Notes under the pieces: generated by a model | Told to the model about the DNA's origin: nothing | Database searches by the model: none | Seen by the model: only the letters and a program-made list of their open reading frames with translations | Origin: Promethearchaeota archaeon | GTDB lineage: Archaea; Asgardarchaeota; Lokiarchaeia; Sigyniarchaeales; SOKP01 | Direction: 5' to 3' | Length of the DNA stretch: 5,863 bases | Assembly: GCA_030606095.1 (NCBI GenBank) | Contig: JAUWHC010000197.1 | Span: forward strand, 1 to 5,863 | Position numbers and translations under genes: made by a program | Shown: positions 1-5,107 of the stretch, piece by piece | Layout: the number at the start of each line of letters is the position of its first letter | How positions within the stretch are numbered: position 1 is the stretch's first letter

Positions 1-9
1 TATTATATC

Positions 10-783
10 ATGAGTGATTCTAATAACGACCCTAATTCCCGCCCGTTTCGCTCGAAGAAATGTAAAAATTTTGAGTTTATCGCCTTTTGGTCGAAAAAAA
101 TCACCGATTTTTTTAATCTAATTGAAAAAACGGGCTCTAATGCTCACGTGACTCATCACGATCTGCTCGTCAAATTCGTTAATAAAGAATACCTGAACGA
201 TGCGGGTGAAATGGACCACAAGAAGCGGGAGAAAGGTTCTAAACACAACGACCTAACTACATCTTCAGATGTTATAGAATCTAAATTCCGCTCAAACGCA
301 TTGGAATCGTTACCAGGCGTTTTAAGAAGTGCCGAGGAGATTTTCAAGCGCAACGATTTAATCCATTTTGCGTACTTTCGAAAAAGGCTCAAGAAAGACA
401 AAACAAAAATTATAAAAACCCAAGGTTGCATATATTACTTAATAATCATAATATTTCCGAAAGACGTCGAGCGTCTAAATTTAAAAGCTCTTTTGAAGGA
501 AGTAAAAAAGGAGGAGATAGACTTTACCAAGGAAGTAGCTAAAGAAAGCGGTATTGATATGGACGACGAAGAATTATACGCCGTCGGCAACATGATTAAC
601 GAGATTAAGCTTGAACGAGAGCTAGAAGAGAAAGACGAGGCGTTAGAAGAGAAAGACAAGGCGTTAAAAGAGAAAGACAAGGCATTAAGAGAGAAAGACA
701 AGGCGTTAAAAGAGAAAGACAAGGCGTTAAGAGAGAAAGACAAGATTATTATGCAGTTAAAAGAGCAAATAAAGAGTAAATAG
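10..783 (+). CDS. Unrecognised protein with C-terminal heptad-repeat helix
   Basis: A 257-residue protein that I cannot assign to a family. Residues 1-30 are basic and polar. Residues 31-135 look mostly helical, with a histidine cluster (H46, H49, H50) and an E90-S-K92 triplet. Residues 140-149 form one very hydrophobic stretch (CIYYLIIIIF) that is too short for a membrane helix and is probably a buried beta strand. Residues 150-200 are acidic and helical. From residue 207 the chain becomes five consecutive 7-residue units of the EKDKAL(K/R) type plus a partial one, predicting a long charged single helix or coiled coil. The first half is visibly richer in G+C than the rest of the window (26 of 60 bases in 121-180 by hand count) and uses codons such as CGC, CTC and CGG that are rare downstream, suggesting acquired DNA. 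The ATG at 10 is the first start, but the frame is open to the left edge, so the N-terminus could lie outside. A repeat-tailed nuclease of the Rpn/PD-(D/E)xK type is possible but unsupported by a clear motif. Confidence 0.75.
   Translation: MSDSNNDPNSRPFRSKKCKNFEFIAFWSKKITDFFNLIEKTGSNAHVTHHDLLVKFVNKEYLNDAGEMDHKKREKGSKHNDLTTSSDVIESKFRSNALESLPGVLRSAEEIFKRNDLIHFAYFRKRLKKDKTKIIKTQGCIYYLIIIIFPKDVERLNLKALLKEVKKEEIDFTKEVAKESGIDMDDEELYAVGNMINEIKLERELEEKDEALEEKDKALKEKDKALREKDKALKEKDKALREKDKIIMQLKEQIKSK
628..744 (+). repeat. 21-bp tandem repeat inside the coding region
   Basis: Five full 21-bp units start at 628, 649, 670, 691 and 712, followed by a 12-base partial unit at 733-744. Each encodes EKDKAL plus one charged residue (the first unit is EKDEALE). 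The last residue alternates K, R, K, R in units 2-5 (AAA, AGA, AAA, AGA). Units 2-3 (649-690) and units 4-5 (691-732) differ at one base only (GCA versus GCG at 682-684), so the present array probably arose by a recent duplication of a 42-bp double unit. The period keeps the frame, so copy-number changes would alter helix length without breaking the protein. Confidence 0.9.
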
Positions 784-788
784 GTAGA

Positions 789-800
789 CTTTTTCTTTCC
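789..800 (+). terminator. Possible T-rich terminator after the repeat protein
   Basis: A pyrimidine run (CTTTTTCTTTCC) starts six bases after the stop codon of the 10-783 gene. Archaeal RNA polymerase can terminate at U-rich stretches without a hairpin. The run is short and interrupted by C, so this is a weak call. Confidence 0.3.
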
Positions 801-871
801 TGTTCAAGTTTTAAATTACTGTTTCAATCATCATAGAGATTAAATAAAAGATGATTCATTTATTAAGTGGA

Positions 872-904
872 ATTCAGTAAAGTTGATAACTAGCTTAACT
901 GAAT
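872..904. promoter_or_regulatory. 33-base hairpin in the spacer before the first GNAT gene
   Basis: The arms ATTCAGT (872-878) and ACTGAAT (898-904) are perfect complements. After one A-A mismatch (879/897), a further five pairs form between 880-884 and 892-896 (one G-U), leaving a 7-base loop at 885-891. The element lies 88 bases after the stop of the repeat protein and 73 bases before the TTG start of the GNAT gene, upstream of that gene's probable TATA box. It could be a delayed terminator or processing site for the left gene, or a palindromic protein-binding site for the right one. Confidence 0.5.
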
Positions 905-917
905 AATAATGAGATAA

Positions 918-927
918 TAATATATTT
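918..927 (+). promoter_or_regulatory. Probable TATA box of the first GNAT gene
   Basis: TAATATATTT is centred near 922, so transcription would begin near 948 and leave about 30 bases of leader before the TTG at 978. A second box, TATATATTTA at 961-970, looks stronger but would place initiation inside the gene, downstream of the conserved N-terminal strand. The call is based on spacing only. Confidence 0.35.
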
Positions 928-977
928 CTGACCAAGTATTAAGTATTAATTAAAAAGCGGTATATATTTAATAACTC

Positions 978-1499
978 TTGTCGATTATAACTCCGAGCAC
1001 CTTAGAAACTAAAAGGTTAACGATCAGGCAATTTACTCAAGAAGACTTTGATAATGTAGTAAGTTTTATGAAAGATGTGACATCTACTGGCTTCAACCAA
1101 TTGTTTAAAACAATTATTTATTCTTATCAAAGTAAAGAAATAGTAAATTTTTATGCGCTAATACTTAAAAATAATGTAGAATTTTTAGGTTTTTGTGGTT
1201 TAGTTACCTTAGAAGACAATATGCCGATGGAATGTTATTATTTTTTGCGACCTGAATATTTGGGAAATGGCTACGCGATAGAATCTCTTAGAAAGATTTT
1301 CGAATATGCTTTTTCAGAGCTTAAACTAGAGAAAATAGTAGCTTATATAGATCAAGGAAACACGCGAGGCTGGAAAGTTGCAGAAAGGTCGGGAATGAAA
1401 TATATGGGCAATAAATTAGGCAAAAATACCAATCTTAAAAAAAAATCAATGTTTTTTTTGATAGATAAAAACGATTATTACAATCAATTCCAAATTTAG
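978..1499 (+). CDS. GNAT family N-acetyltransferase, RimJ/RimL-like
   Basis: This 173-residue single-domain protein should transfer an acetyl group from acetyl-CoA to an amine in the cytoplasm. The substrate cannot be told. The N-terminus (LETKRLTIRQFTQEDFDNV, residues 9-27) is the usual first strand and helix of the Acetyltransf_3 (RimJ/RimL) branch. Residues 68-78 (EFLGFCGLV...) are the central strands. Residues 87-112 carry motif A, with the acetyl-CoA loop reduced to L95-G-N-G98-Y-A, where canonical members have R/Q at the first position. N128-TRGWKVAERSGM-K141 matches the usual N-xxS-xxxxE-K/R-xGF motif B, with G131 in place of serine. Length is typical. The start is TTG: an in-frame stop lies two codons upstream (972-974) and the first ATG would cut off the conserved first strand. 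No good Shine-Dalgarno is visible. The 3' end is 18 bases from the stop of the convergent DUF1028 gene. Confidence 0.88.
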   Translation: MSIITPSTLETKRLTIRQFTQEDFDNVVSFMKDVTSTGFNQLFKTIIYSYQSKEIVNFYALILKNNVEFLGFCGLVTLEDNMPMECYYFLRPEYLGNGYAIESLRKIFEYAFSELKLEKIVAYIDQGNTRGWKVAERSGMKYMGNKLGKNTNLKKKSMFFLIDKNDYYNQFQI

Positions 1500-1517
1500 A
1501 CGCAGTTTACCCCTTAA

Positions 1518-2459
1518 TTATAAAGATAAGATATCCTCTAACTCCTCTTTAGTTAGATTTAACAGCCCGCTTTCGGGTAACCTTTCTGTTAGCAAACGCC
1601 AATTGTTATCTCTCTTAAAAATGGCTTTAAATAGTTCTGACGCTTCTTTTAATTTTTGATTATTTGCTAAGGATACAGCGGTCCAAAATTTCATTTCAAG
1701 GTTTTTAGGAAACATATTTAGTGCCGAATCGTATTCTTTGAGTGCTTTTTCCATATCGTTGTGTTCTATAGCTAAATCACCTTTATCCATGTGTTTATAA
1801 GCCCTATGAAGTTTCAACAATCTTGAGAGTTCTTTTATGGGTTGCTCGTTATCTTCGACTCTTAAATCGATGATTTTATCTTCCCACTTATTTTTGGCTT
1901 CTTTTCCGCTTACAATTAAAATCGCTGCAGATTGTCTTCCTCTGATATCACCTCCTACAGTTTCTGCCTCTTCCATCGTTTTTATGATTCTTTCAGCTAA
2001 AGGTAAATTAATATTCGATTCAAAACTTTTAGCCATTGTTGACCAGACTTTATCCGTTAGCATCATATTAGCTTGAACTGAAAAATTATCACCTGCAATG
2101 TGACCTGCATGAATAACGCATTTCGAACCAGTATGAGTAGCAACTCTTCCTTGAGCGTCTAATATTGCTACTTGTCTTACATTTCTGCCTTCATCTTCAG
2201 ATATTAAAATATCTAAAGCTTCTTTTGGCGATTTCCCTTGCTTTAAAAGATCTAGACCTCGTAAACCAAATGAAGCATTCACGAGCGATTGAGTAGCCAC
2301 GACTCCTACTCCAGACTCGCCCCAAGAGACAATGCTTCCAACCGAGAAATAGTGACTCTGGACACCAACTCCCATTTCTCCCGTTTTAGGATCTCTTGCT
2401 ACAATAGAATATGTGTGAGCAATATTGCTACCTCTAAAATGAGATTTATTTTTCTTCAT
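1518..2459 (-). CDS. DUF1028 Ntn-hydrolase-like protein with C-terminal TPR-like region
   Basis: A 313-residue protein of the DUF1028 family, which is grouped with N-terminal nucleophile hydrolases; its substrate is not established. Residues 15-205 are the family core: HTYSIVARDPKTGEMGVGVQS (15-35), GVGVVATQS (50-58), R95-QVAILD, HTGSKC (109-114), FSVQANMM (126-133), GGDIRGRQSAA (169-179) and IDLRVED (197-203). Residues 216-290 look like a TPR-type helical repeat (AIEHNDMEKALKEYDSALNMFPKN, then FWTAVSLANN...LKEASELFKAIFKRD), found in the longer, roughly 300-residue members, so length is normal. The putative nucleophile by analogy is T16, but here it is preceded by 15 residues rather than by methionine alone; the extension would have to be removed for Ntn chemistry. 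There is no signal peptide. The start is ATG with an AAAGGT ribosome site nine bases upstream. It is divergent from the two-domain GNAT gene and convergent with the smaller one. Family assignment is firm, activity is not. Confidence 0.93.
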   Translation of the reverse strand: MKKNKSHFRGSNIAHTYSIVARDPKTGEMGVGVQSHYFSVGSIVSWGESGVGVVATQSLVNASFGLRGLDLLKQGKSPKEALDILISEDEGRNVRQVAILDAQGRVATHTGSKCVIHAGHIAGDNFSVQANMMLTDKVWSTMAKSFESNINLPLAERIIKTMEEAETVGGDIRGRQSAAILIVSGKEAKNKWEDKIIDLRVEDNEQPIKELSRLLKLHRAYKHMDKGDLAIEHNDMEKALKEYDSALNMFPKNLEMKFWTAVSLANNQKLKEASELFKAIFKRDNNWRLLTERLPESGLLNLTKEELEDILSL

Positions 2460-2468
2460 TTTTTGAGA

Positions 2469-2474
2469 ACCTTT
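2469..2474 (-). promoter_or_regulatory. Shine-Dalgarno of the DUF1028 gene
   Basis: On the minus strand AAAGGT ends nine bases before the ATG at 2459. It matches part of the archaeal AGGAGGTGA consensus and supports that start even though the core domain begins about 15 residues later. Confidence 0.5.
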
Positions 2475-2503
2475 ACTCGTATTTTTTCTTAAATATTATC
2501 TAG

Positions 2504-2511
2504 GAATATAG
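2504..2511 (-). promoter_or_regulatory. Possible TATA box of the DUF1028 gene
   Basis: On the minus strand CTATATTC is centred near 2508, predicting initiation near 2482 and a leader of about 22 bases that includes the Shine-Dalgarno. The closer box AATATTTAA (2489-2497) would start the RNA too near the ATG to include that site. Confidence 0.3.
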
Positions 2512-2550
2512 TTCAATAAACATTATTATGTAATTGTAACATTTTAGTTC

Positions 2551-2558
2551 TTTAAATA
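2551..2558 (+). promoter_or_regulatory. TATA box of the N-active two-domain GNAT gene
   Basis: TTTAAATA is a good archaeal TATA match. It predicts initiation near 2580, about 20 bases before the small upstream ORF at 2601 and 40 bases before the TTG start at 2621. Confidence 0.45.
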
Positions 2559-2600
2559 TTTATAATTATAAACAAAAACAAAGTTATTTAGCTCCATTTT

Positions 2601-2624
2601 ATGGAAAAGAATCAAACAATTTGA
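2601..2624 (+). CDS. Possible 7-residue upstream ORF (MEKNQTI)
   Basis: ATG at 2601 opens a frame of seven codons that ends with TGA at 2622-2624. The stop overlaps the TTG start of the GNAT gene (2621-2623) in a TTGA arrangement, which resembles the start/stop overlaps used for translational coupling. It lies inside the leader predicted from the TATA box at 2551. Alternatively this ATG is the true GNAT start and one base is missing from the 20 bases between, in which case MEKNQT would be the native N-terminus. A short ORF by chance is also quite likely. Confidence 0.2.
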   Translation: MEKNQTI

Positions 2625-3568
2625 ATATACAAAATACTCTATCTCTAGAAAAATTAATTTTCCGTAAGCTTAAAAAGAAGGAAAGGCTGCAATTTTTCAC
2701 ATACATTTTTGAGACAGGAAGTGATGATACATCTGCAATGGGTCTATCCTTCAAGTTGATAAAACGATTATGTAAACTTGATAGAATATTGTTGGGATTA
2801 CCCTTTAACCTCCTTTTAAAGAATTTAAAAGTATTTGTTCTAGATTATGAGGGAGAGATGATGGGTGGATTTTCCTTATCAAATATTAATCAAAACACAC
2901 AGTATTTACTTGGGAATGTGTTTATTAAACCTTCTCTTCAAGGGCAAGGGTTTGGAAGTATGATACTAAGGAGAATTGTTTCAGATTTTAACGATAAGCC
3001 TATAAAATTGTATGTAAATATTAACAATAAACCCGCAATATATCTCTACGAAAAAAATGGTTTTATCGAAAAGGAACGCAGGCAAGAATTTCTTTTCGAA
3101 CTTCCTTTAGAAGTGATTGAACTACCTGTAAACTATATCTTAAGACCTGCTACGAAAGAGGATCTTAAAAAAATAGGTAAACTTAGCGCAAGTTTAACTG
3201 AAAGTGATGATATAGAAAAATTATTAAAAAATTCTTTGAATAAAACGTCTACAAAGATACTAAGGTTTAAATATCAATCCTCGGATGTGCTCATTAAGGA
3301 TGAAGAAATAATAGGAGTAGGGTTTACCACTTGGACAAGGCTTTCACCAAACACAGCTGTGATATCGATTAAAGTAGGATCACCAGAAGCTAAAGCAGTG
3401 TATGCACAATTCTTTAGCTATATCGCCAGAAGAATTCAAGATTATGCAATTGAAAGAGTTATTTCTTTCAAAAACGAAATAAATCGTCAAGAATTTGGAC
3501 AAATCGAAGAATTCGCTAGCAAAATGCTCAAAGAGGAAATAATTATGCTAAAAACAGCAAATTCATAA
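2621..3568 (+). CDS. Two-domain GNAT acetyltransferase, first domain intact
   Basis: A 315-residue cytoplasmic protein with two GNAT-type halves. The first (residues 9-165) keeps the features of an active enzyme: L99-G-N-V-F-I-K-P leads into the acetyl-CoA loop Q107-G-Q-G110-F-G112, a perfect R/Q-xx-G-x-G/A motif A, and 131-149 (YVNINNKPAIYLYEKNGF) is a standard motif B with the asparagine and Y-x-x-x-GF tail. The second half (170-315) restarts like a GNAT (YILRPATKEDLKKIGKLS, 172-189) and has the paired central strands (EEIIGVGFTTWTRL and NTAVISIKV), but where motif A should be it reads GSPEAKAVYAQFF with no glycine loop. It is probably a non-catalytic domain for substrate binding or dimer formation. 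The substrate is unknown. The start is TTG; the frame is open back to 2540 but has no ATG before M40. No strong ribosome site is seen (GGA at 2603-2605 only). It converges on the other two-domain GNAT gene. Confidence 0.88.
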   Translation: MNIQNTLSLEKLIFRKLKKKERLQFFTYIFETGSDDTSAMGLSFKLIKRLCKLDRILLGLPFNLLLKNLKVFVLDYEGEMMGGFSLSNINQNTQYLLGNVFIKPSLQGQGFGSMILRRIVSDFNDKPIKLYVNINNKPAIYLYEKNGFIEKERRQEFLFELPLEVIELPVNYILRPATKEDLKKIGKLSASLTESDDIEKLLKNSLNKTSTKILRFKYQSSDVLIKDEEIIGVGFTTWTRLSPNTAVISIKVGSPEAKAVYAQFFSYIARRIQDYAIERVISFKNEINRQEFGQIEEFASKMLKEEIIMLKTANS

Positions 3569-3610
3569 CTTTATTTTAAAGAATGAACGACTTATGCAGA
3601 TAAATAAATG

Positions 3611-3633
3611 CTTTTATTTTAGAATTTTTATTT
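3611..3633 (+). terminator. U-rich terminator of the N-active GNAT gene
   Basis: The stretch begins CTTTTATTTT, passes through AGAATTTTTA and ends TTT, about 43 bases after the stop codon. It is the kind of repeated U-tract at which archaeal transcription ends. There is no GC-rich stem. Confidence 0.4.
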
Positions 3634-3668
3634 AAAATCAAGGAATAAATCTTTAATTTAAGAGATAT

Positions 3669-3705
3669 AAAACATACTATTCGATCATATAATTTGGTAT
3701 GTTTT
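3669..3705 (-). terminator. Hairpin terminator spanning the 3' end of the C-active GNAT gene
   Basis: AAAACATAC (3669-3677) and GTATGTTTT (3697-3705) are perfect 9-base complements, extended by a G-U and an A-U pair inward. In the minus-strand RNA the second arm ends in UUUU and is followed by U-rich sequence, as in an intrinsic terminator. The stop codon (3685-3687) sits in the loop and one arm is coding, so the last six codons form part of the structure. The stem is AT-rich, so stability would be modest. Confidence 0.45.
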
Positions 3706-4623
3706 CTGGGTCAAATTTTTTTTCACATAAAAACCAAACTTTTTATAGAGTCCCAAGGCTTTTTCATTTTCGGTATCGACGGATAACTTAATTGTTTTAC
3801 ACCCTTTCTTACGCAGTCCTTCGATTCCAGATGCAAGCAGAGCGCTCCCAATTTTGCGATGTTGATTGCCTGGAAGAACACATAAATCTGCAATTAGCCC
3901 AATTTGATCTTGTTTAGGATTGAGAAAAATAGCACAAAGCCCAACAATTTTATTTTTTTCATAAGCGACGCAATATTCAATAATGTGATTTCTTTTTAAT
4001 GCTTCTTGCATTTTTTTCCATTTCATTTTTCTTAAAGGTTTAAACTTAAATGACCCAGCAAAAGCCTCATTTATTATTGTAACAAAACTAGCATAATCAT
4101 CTATCTCCTTTAGATTCCGAATTGCAATATCTTGTGGAATACCCGGATGTGAAAATAAATCGAAATCATCTAAACACATAGACCAGGTATAGTTGACTGG
4201 GCTGAATCCTATACTCTCTAATTTCTTTTCAAAAGGTGCTGATAATTGTCCTAATGTTTGAAATAAGAGTTCTGAAGCATTTAGTTCCTTTCCAAGATTC
4301 AAAATAGCATCAATTAAATCTCCAGGGAGTTCCGATTGAATATATTTCGGTAATACTCCATATATGGAAAGCCAAGCATCTTTATAGTATGGAATAATTG
4401 CTACACCAGCAAAAGCAATAATTTCACCTTGCTTATTTTCAAAAATCAAAAAATTTCGTGATAGAGCAGTATTTTTACCCAATATTACTTGAGCTAACTC
4501 TTCAGTTATCTGAAGTGTTGTTTCAGGATTTAAATATTTCCCCATTTGATTATATAAATCAACAACTATAGAAAGTCCAAGAGAATCGTCATATGGCTTA
4601 ATCCTAAAGAATTTACCCTCCAT
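3685..4623 (-). CDS. Two-domain GNAT acetyltransferase, second domain intact
   Basis: A 312-residue protein whose second half (residues 165-312) is a recognisable GNAT: IAIRNLKEIDDYASFVTIINEAF (167-189), EKNKIVGLCAIFLN (222-235), then IADLCVLPGNQHRKIGSALLASGIEGLRKKG (244-274) and LSVDTENEKALGLYKKFGF (280-298). The acetyl-CoA loop reads Q254-H-R-K257-I-G259, so lysine replaces the first canonical glycine; binding is probably kept because Q254, G259 and the following helix are in place. The first half (1-150) has GNAT-like order (FLIFENKQGEIIAFAGVAII at 58-77, then an LSIYGVLPKY strand and helix) but no glycine loop, so it looks degenerate. Tandem GNATs with activity confined to the second domain are known, mycothiol synthase MshD being one example; nothing here shows that substrate. 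The ATG at 4623 lacks a Shine-Dalgarno and sits about 27 bases from a TATA box, suggesting a leaderless message. It is divergent from the zinc-ribbon gene. Confidence 0.87.
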   Translation of the reverse strand: MEGKFFRIKPYDDSLGLSIVVDLYNQMGKYLNPETTLQITEELAQVILGKNTALSRNFLIFENKQGEIIAFAGVAIIPYYKDAWLSIYGVLPKYIQSELPGDLIDAILNLGKELNASELLFQTLGQLSAPFEKKLESIGFSPVNYTWSMCLDDFDLFSHPGIPQDIAIRNLKEIDDYASFVTIINEAFAGSFKFKPLRKMKWKKMQEALKRNHIIEYCVAYEKNKIVGLCAIFLNPKQDQIGLIADLCVLPGNQHRKIGSALLASGIEGLRKKGCKTIKLSVDTENEKALGLYKKFGFYVKKNLTQKTYQII

Positions 4624-4645
4624 GATCTATAAGAATTATAATCAG

Positions 4646-4653
4646 ATATTTAA
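4646..4653 (-). promoter_or_regulatory. TATA box for leaderless C-active GNAT transcript
   Basis: On the minus strand TTAAATAT is centred about 27 bases before the A of the ATG at 4623, the spacing at which an archaeal transcript starts on its initiation codon. The bases just upstream (GGGAAATCG on that strand) are partly purine-rich, as expected of a BRE. No ribosome site lies between box and ATG. Confidence 0.45.
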
Positions 4654-4662
4654 CGATTTCCC

Positions 4663-4681
4663 TTTAAATATAATATTTAAA
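4663..4681. promoter_or_regulatory. 19-bp perfect palindrome between divergent genes
   Basis: TTTAAATAT (4663-4671) and ATATTTAAA (4673-4681) are perfect inverted copies around a single A. The site lies 40 bases from the minus-strand GNAT start and 66 bases from the zinc-ribbon start, just upstream of the GNAT TATA box. It may be a dimeric regulator site, or a symmetric pair of TATA-like elements able to work in both directions. Confidence 0.4.
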
Positions 4682-4713
4682 TGAAGTTTTGAAAAAAATG
4701 ATGATAAAAATAA

Positions 4714-4724
4714 AATTAATTAAG
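4714..4724 (+). promoter_or_regulatory. Possible TATA region of the zinc-ribbon gene
   Basis: AATTAATTAAG lies about 27 bases before the ATG at 4748, and no Shine-Dalgarno is present, which suggests a leaderless transcript. The surrounding DNA is so AT-rich that the exact box is uncertain. Confidence 0.3.
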
Positions 4725-4747
4725 AATTAAACAATTAATTTCATGTC

Positions 4748-5020
4748 ATGCACTATTGTCAGAATTGTGGAGCTGAAATTGAGTCTAACCAAAAAGTCTG
4801 TTCTCTTTGTGGATATAACTTGGGGAAAAAAGAATCGGATAGTGATGAGGATGCTGGAATTACTGAAATTGACCCAAAAATTCTTCGATCAGAAATGCTA
4901 AAACAATTAAAAAAAGCACGAGCATCTGCTTTCTCGCCTTGGATGGCCATCGTGCCTATAGCTTTTTTTATAGTCTTTTTTGGATTTGTACTTCTCATCA
5001 TATTAATAACTCGGGGATAA
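4748..5020 (+). CDS. Zinc-ribbon protein with one C-terminal membrane helix
   Basis: A 90-residue protein. The N-terminus is a short zinc ribbon of the zinc_ribbon_2 type, with ligands C4-QN-C7 and C18-SL-C21 in the familiar frame YCQNCGAEI...VCSLCGYNL. Residues 28-41 are an acidic linker (ESDSDEDAG). Residues 42-60 are a basic amphipathic helix (ILRSEMLKQLKKARAS). Residues 65-87 are one uninterrupted hydrophobic helix (WMAIVPIAFFIVFFGFVLLIILI), followed by TRG. This predicts a tail-anchored protein with the zinc ribbon in the cytoplasm. Small proteins of this layout are common in archaea and some bacteria; the role is unknown, with scaffolding or regulation at the membrane most often supposed. 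The ATG at 4748 puts the first cysteine pair in frame; an ATG five bases earlier (4743) opens a different frame without cysteine pairs. The gene is followed by a T-run terminator. Confidence 0.9.
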   Translation: MHYCQNCGAEIESNQKVCSLCGYNLGKKESDSDEDAGITEIDPKILRSEMLKQLKKARASAFSPWMAIVPIAFFIVFFGFVLLIILITRG

Positions 5021-5048
5021 TTCAACTCATTCAATATTTTTAAGGACA

Positions 5049-5057
5049 TTTTTTTTT
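5049..5057 (+). terminator. T9 terminator after the zinc-ribbon gene
   Basis: Nine consecutive T residues, followed by ATTTT, lie 29 bases after the stop codon. This is the clearest U-tract terminator in the window. Confidence 0.55.
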
Positions 5058-5078
5058 ATTTTAAATGTAATAAAAAGA

Positions 5079-5090
5079 TTTATTTTAAAT
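5079..5090 (+). promoter_or_regulatory. Possible TATA box of the small acidic protein gene
   Basis: TTTATTTTAAAT is centred about 23 bases before the ATG at 5108. No Shine-Dalgarno precedes that ATG, so a nearly leaderless transcript is likely. The gene is separated from the zinc-ribbon gene by the T9 tract and probably has its own transcript. Confidence 0.35.
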
Positions 5091-5107
5091 CTGGACTTAG
5101 TTTTACT

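Noticed and set aside
87..285. PD-(D/E)xK nuclease signature in the first protein (E90-S-K92)
   Set aside because: A single ExK triplet without the preceding aspartate strand is too common to support a nuclease call.
435..743. Minus-strand open frame of about 100 codons rich in serine and phenylalanine
   Set aside because: It is the antisense reading of the 21-bp repeat (repeating SFSxNAL), an artefact of a periodic coding sequence.
628..744. Short regular repeats that could suggest a CRISPR array
   Set aside because: The units are contiguous, 21 bp, in frame and without spacers; they encode a protein helix.
961..970. TATATATTTA as promoter of the first GNAT gene
   Set aside because: Initiation would fall about 10-15 bases inside the gene, and no suitable internal start preserves the conserved GNAT N-terminus.
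1837..2492. Plus-strand open frames across the DUF1028 gene
   Set aside because: They are shadows of a strongly conserved minus-strand family and carry no recognisable features.
978..4623. An acetylation/hydrolysis pathway linking the three GNATs and the DUF1028 protein
   Set aside because: The genes are on alternating strands with separate promoters, and none has a known substrate; adjacency alone does not support a pathway.
4743..4905. Alternative ATG five bases before the zinc-ribbon start
   Set aside because: It opens a different frame with no cysteine pairs or membrane helix, ending early; the 4748 frame has clear motifs.
4759..5049. Minus-strand open frame opposite the zinc-ribbon gene
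   Set aside because: It is antisense to a convincing gene and has no motif of its own.
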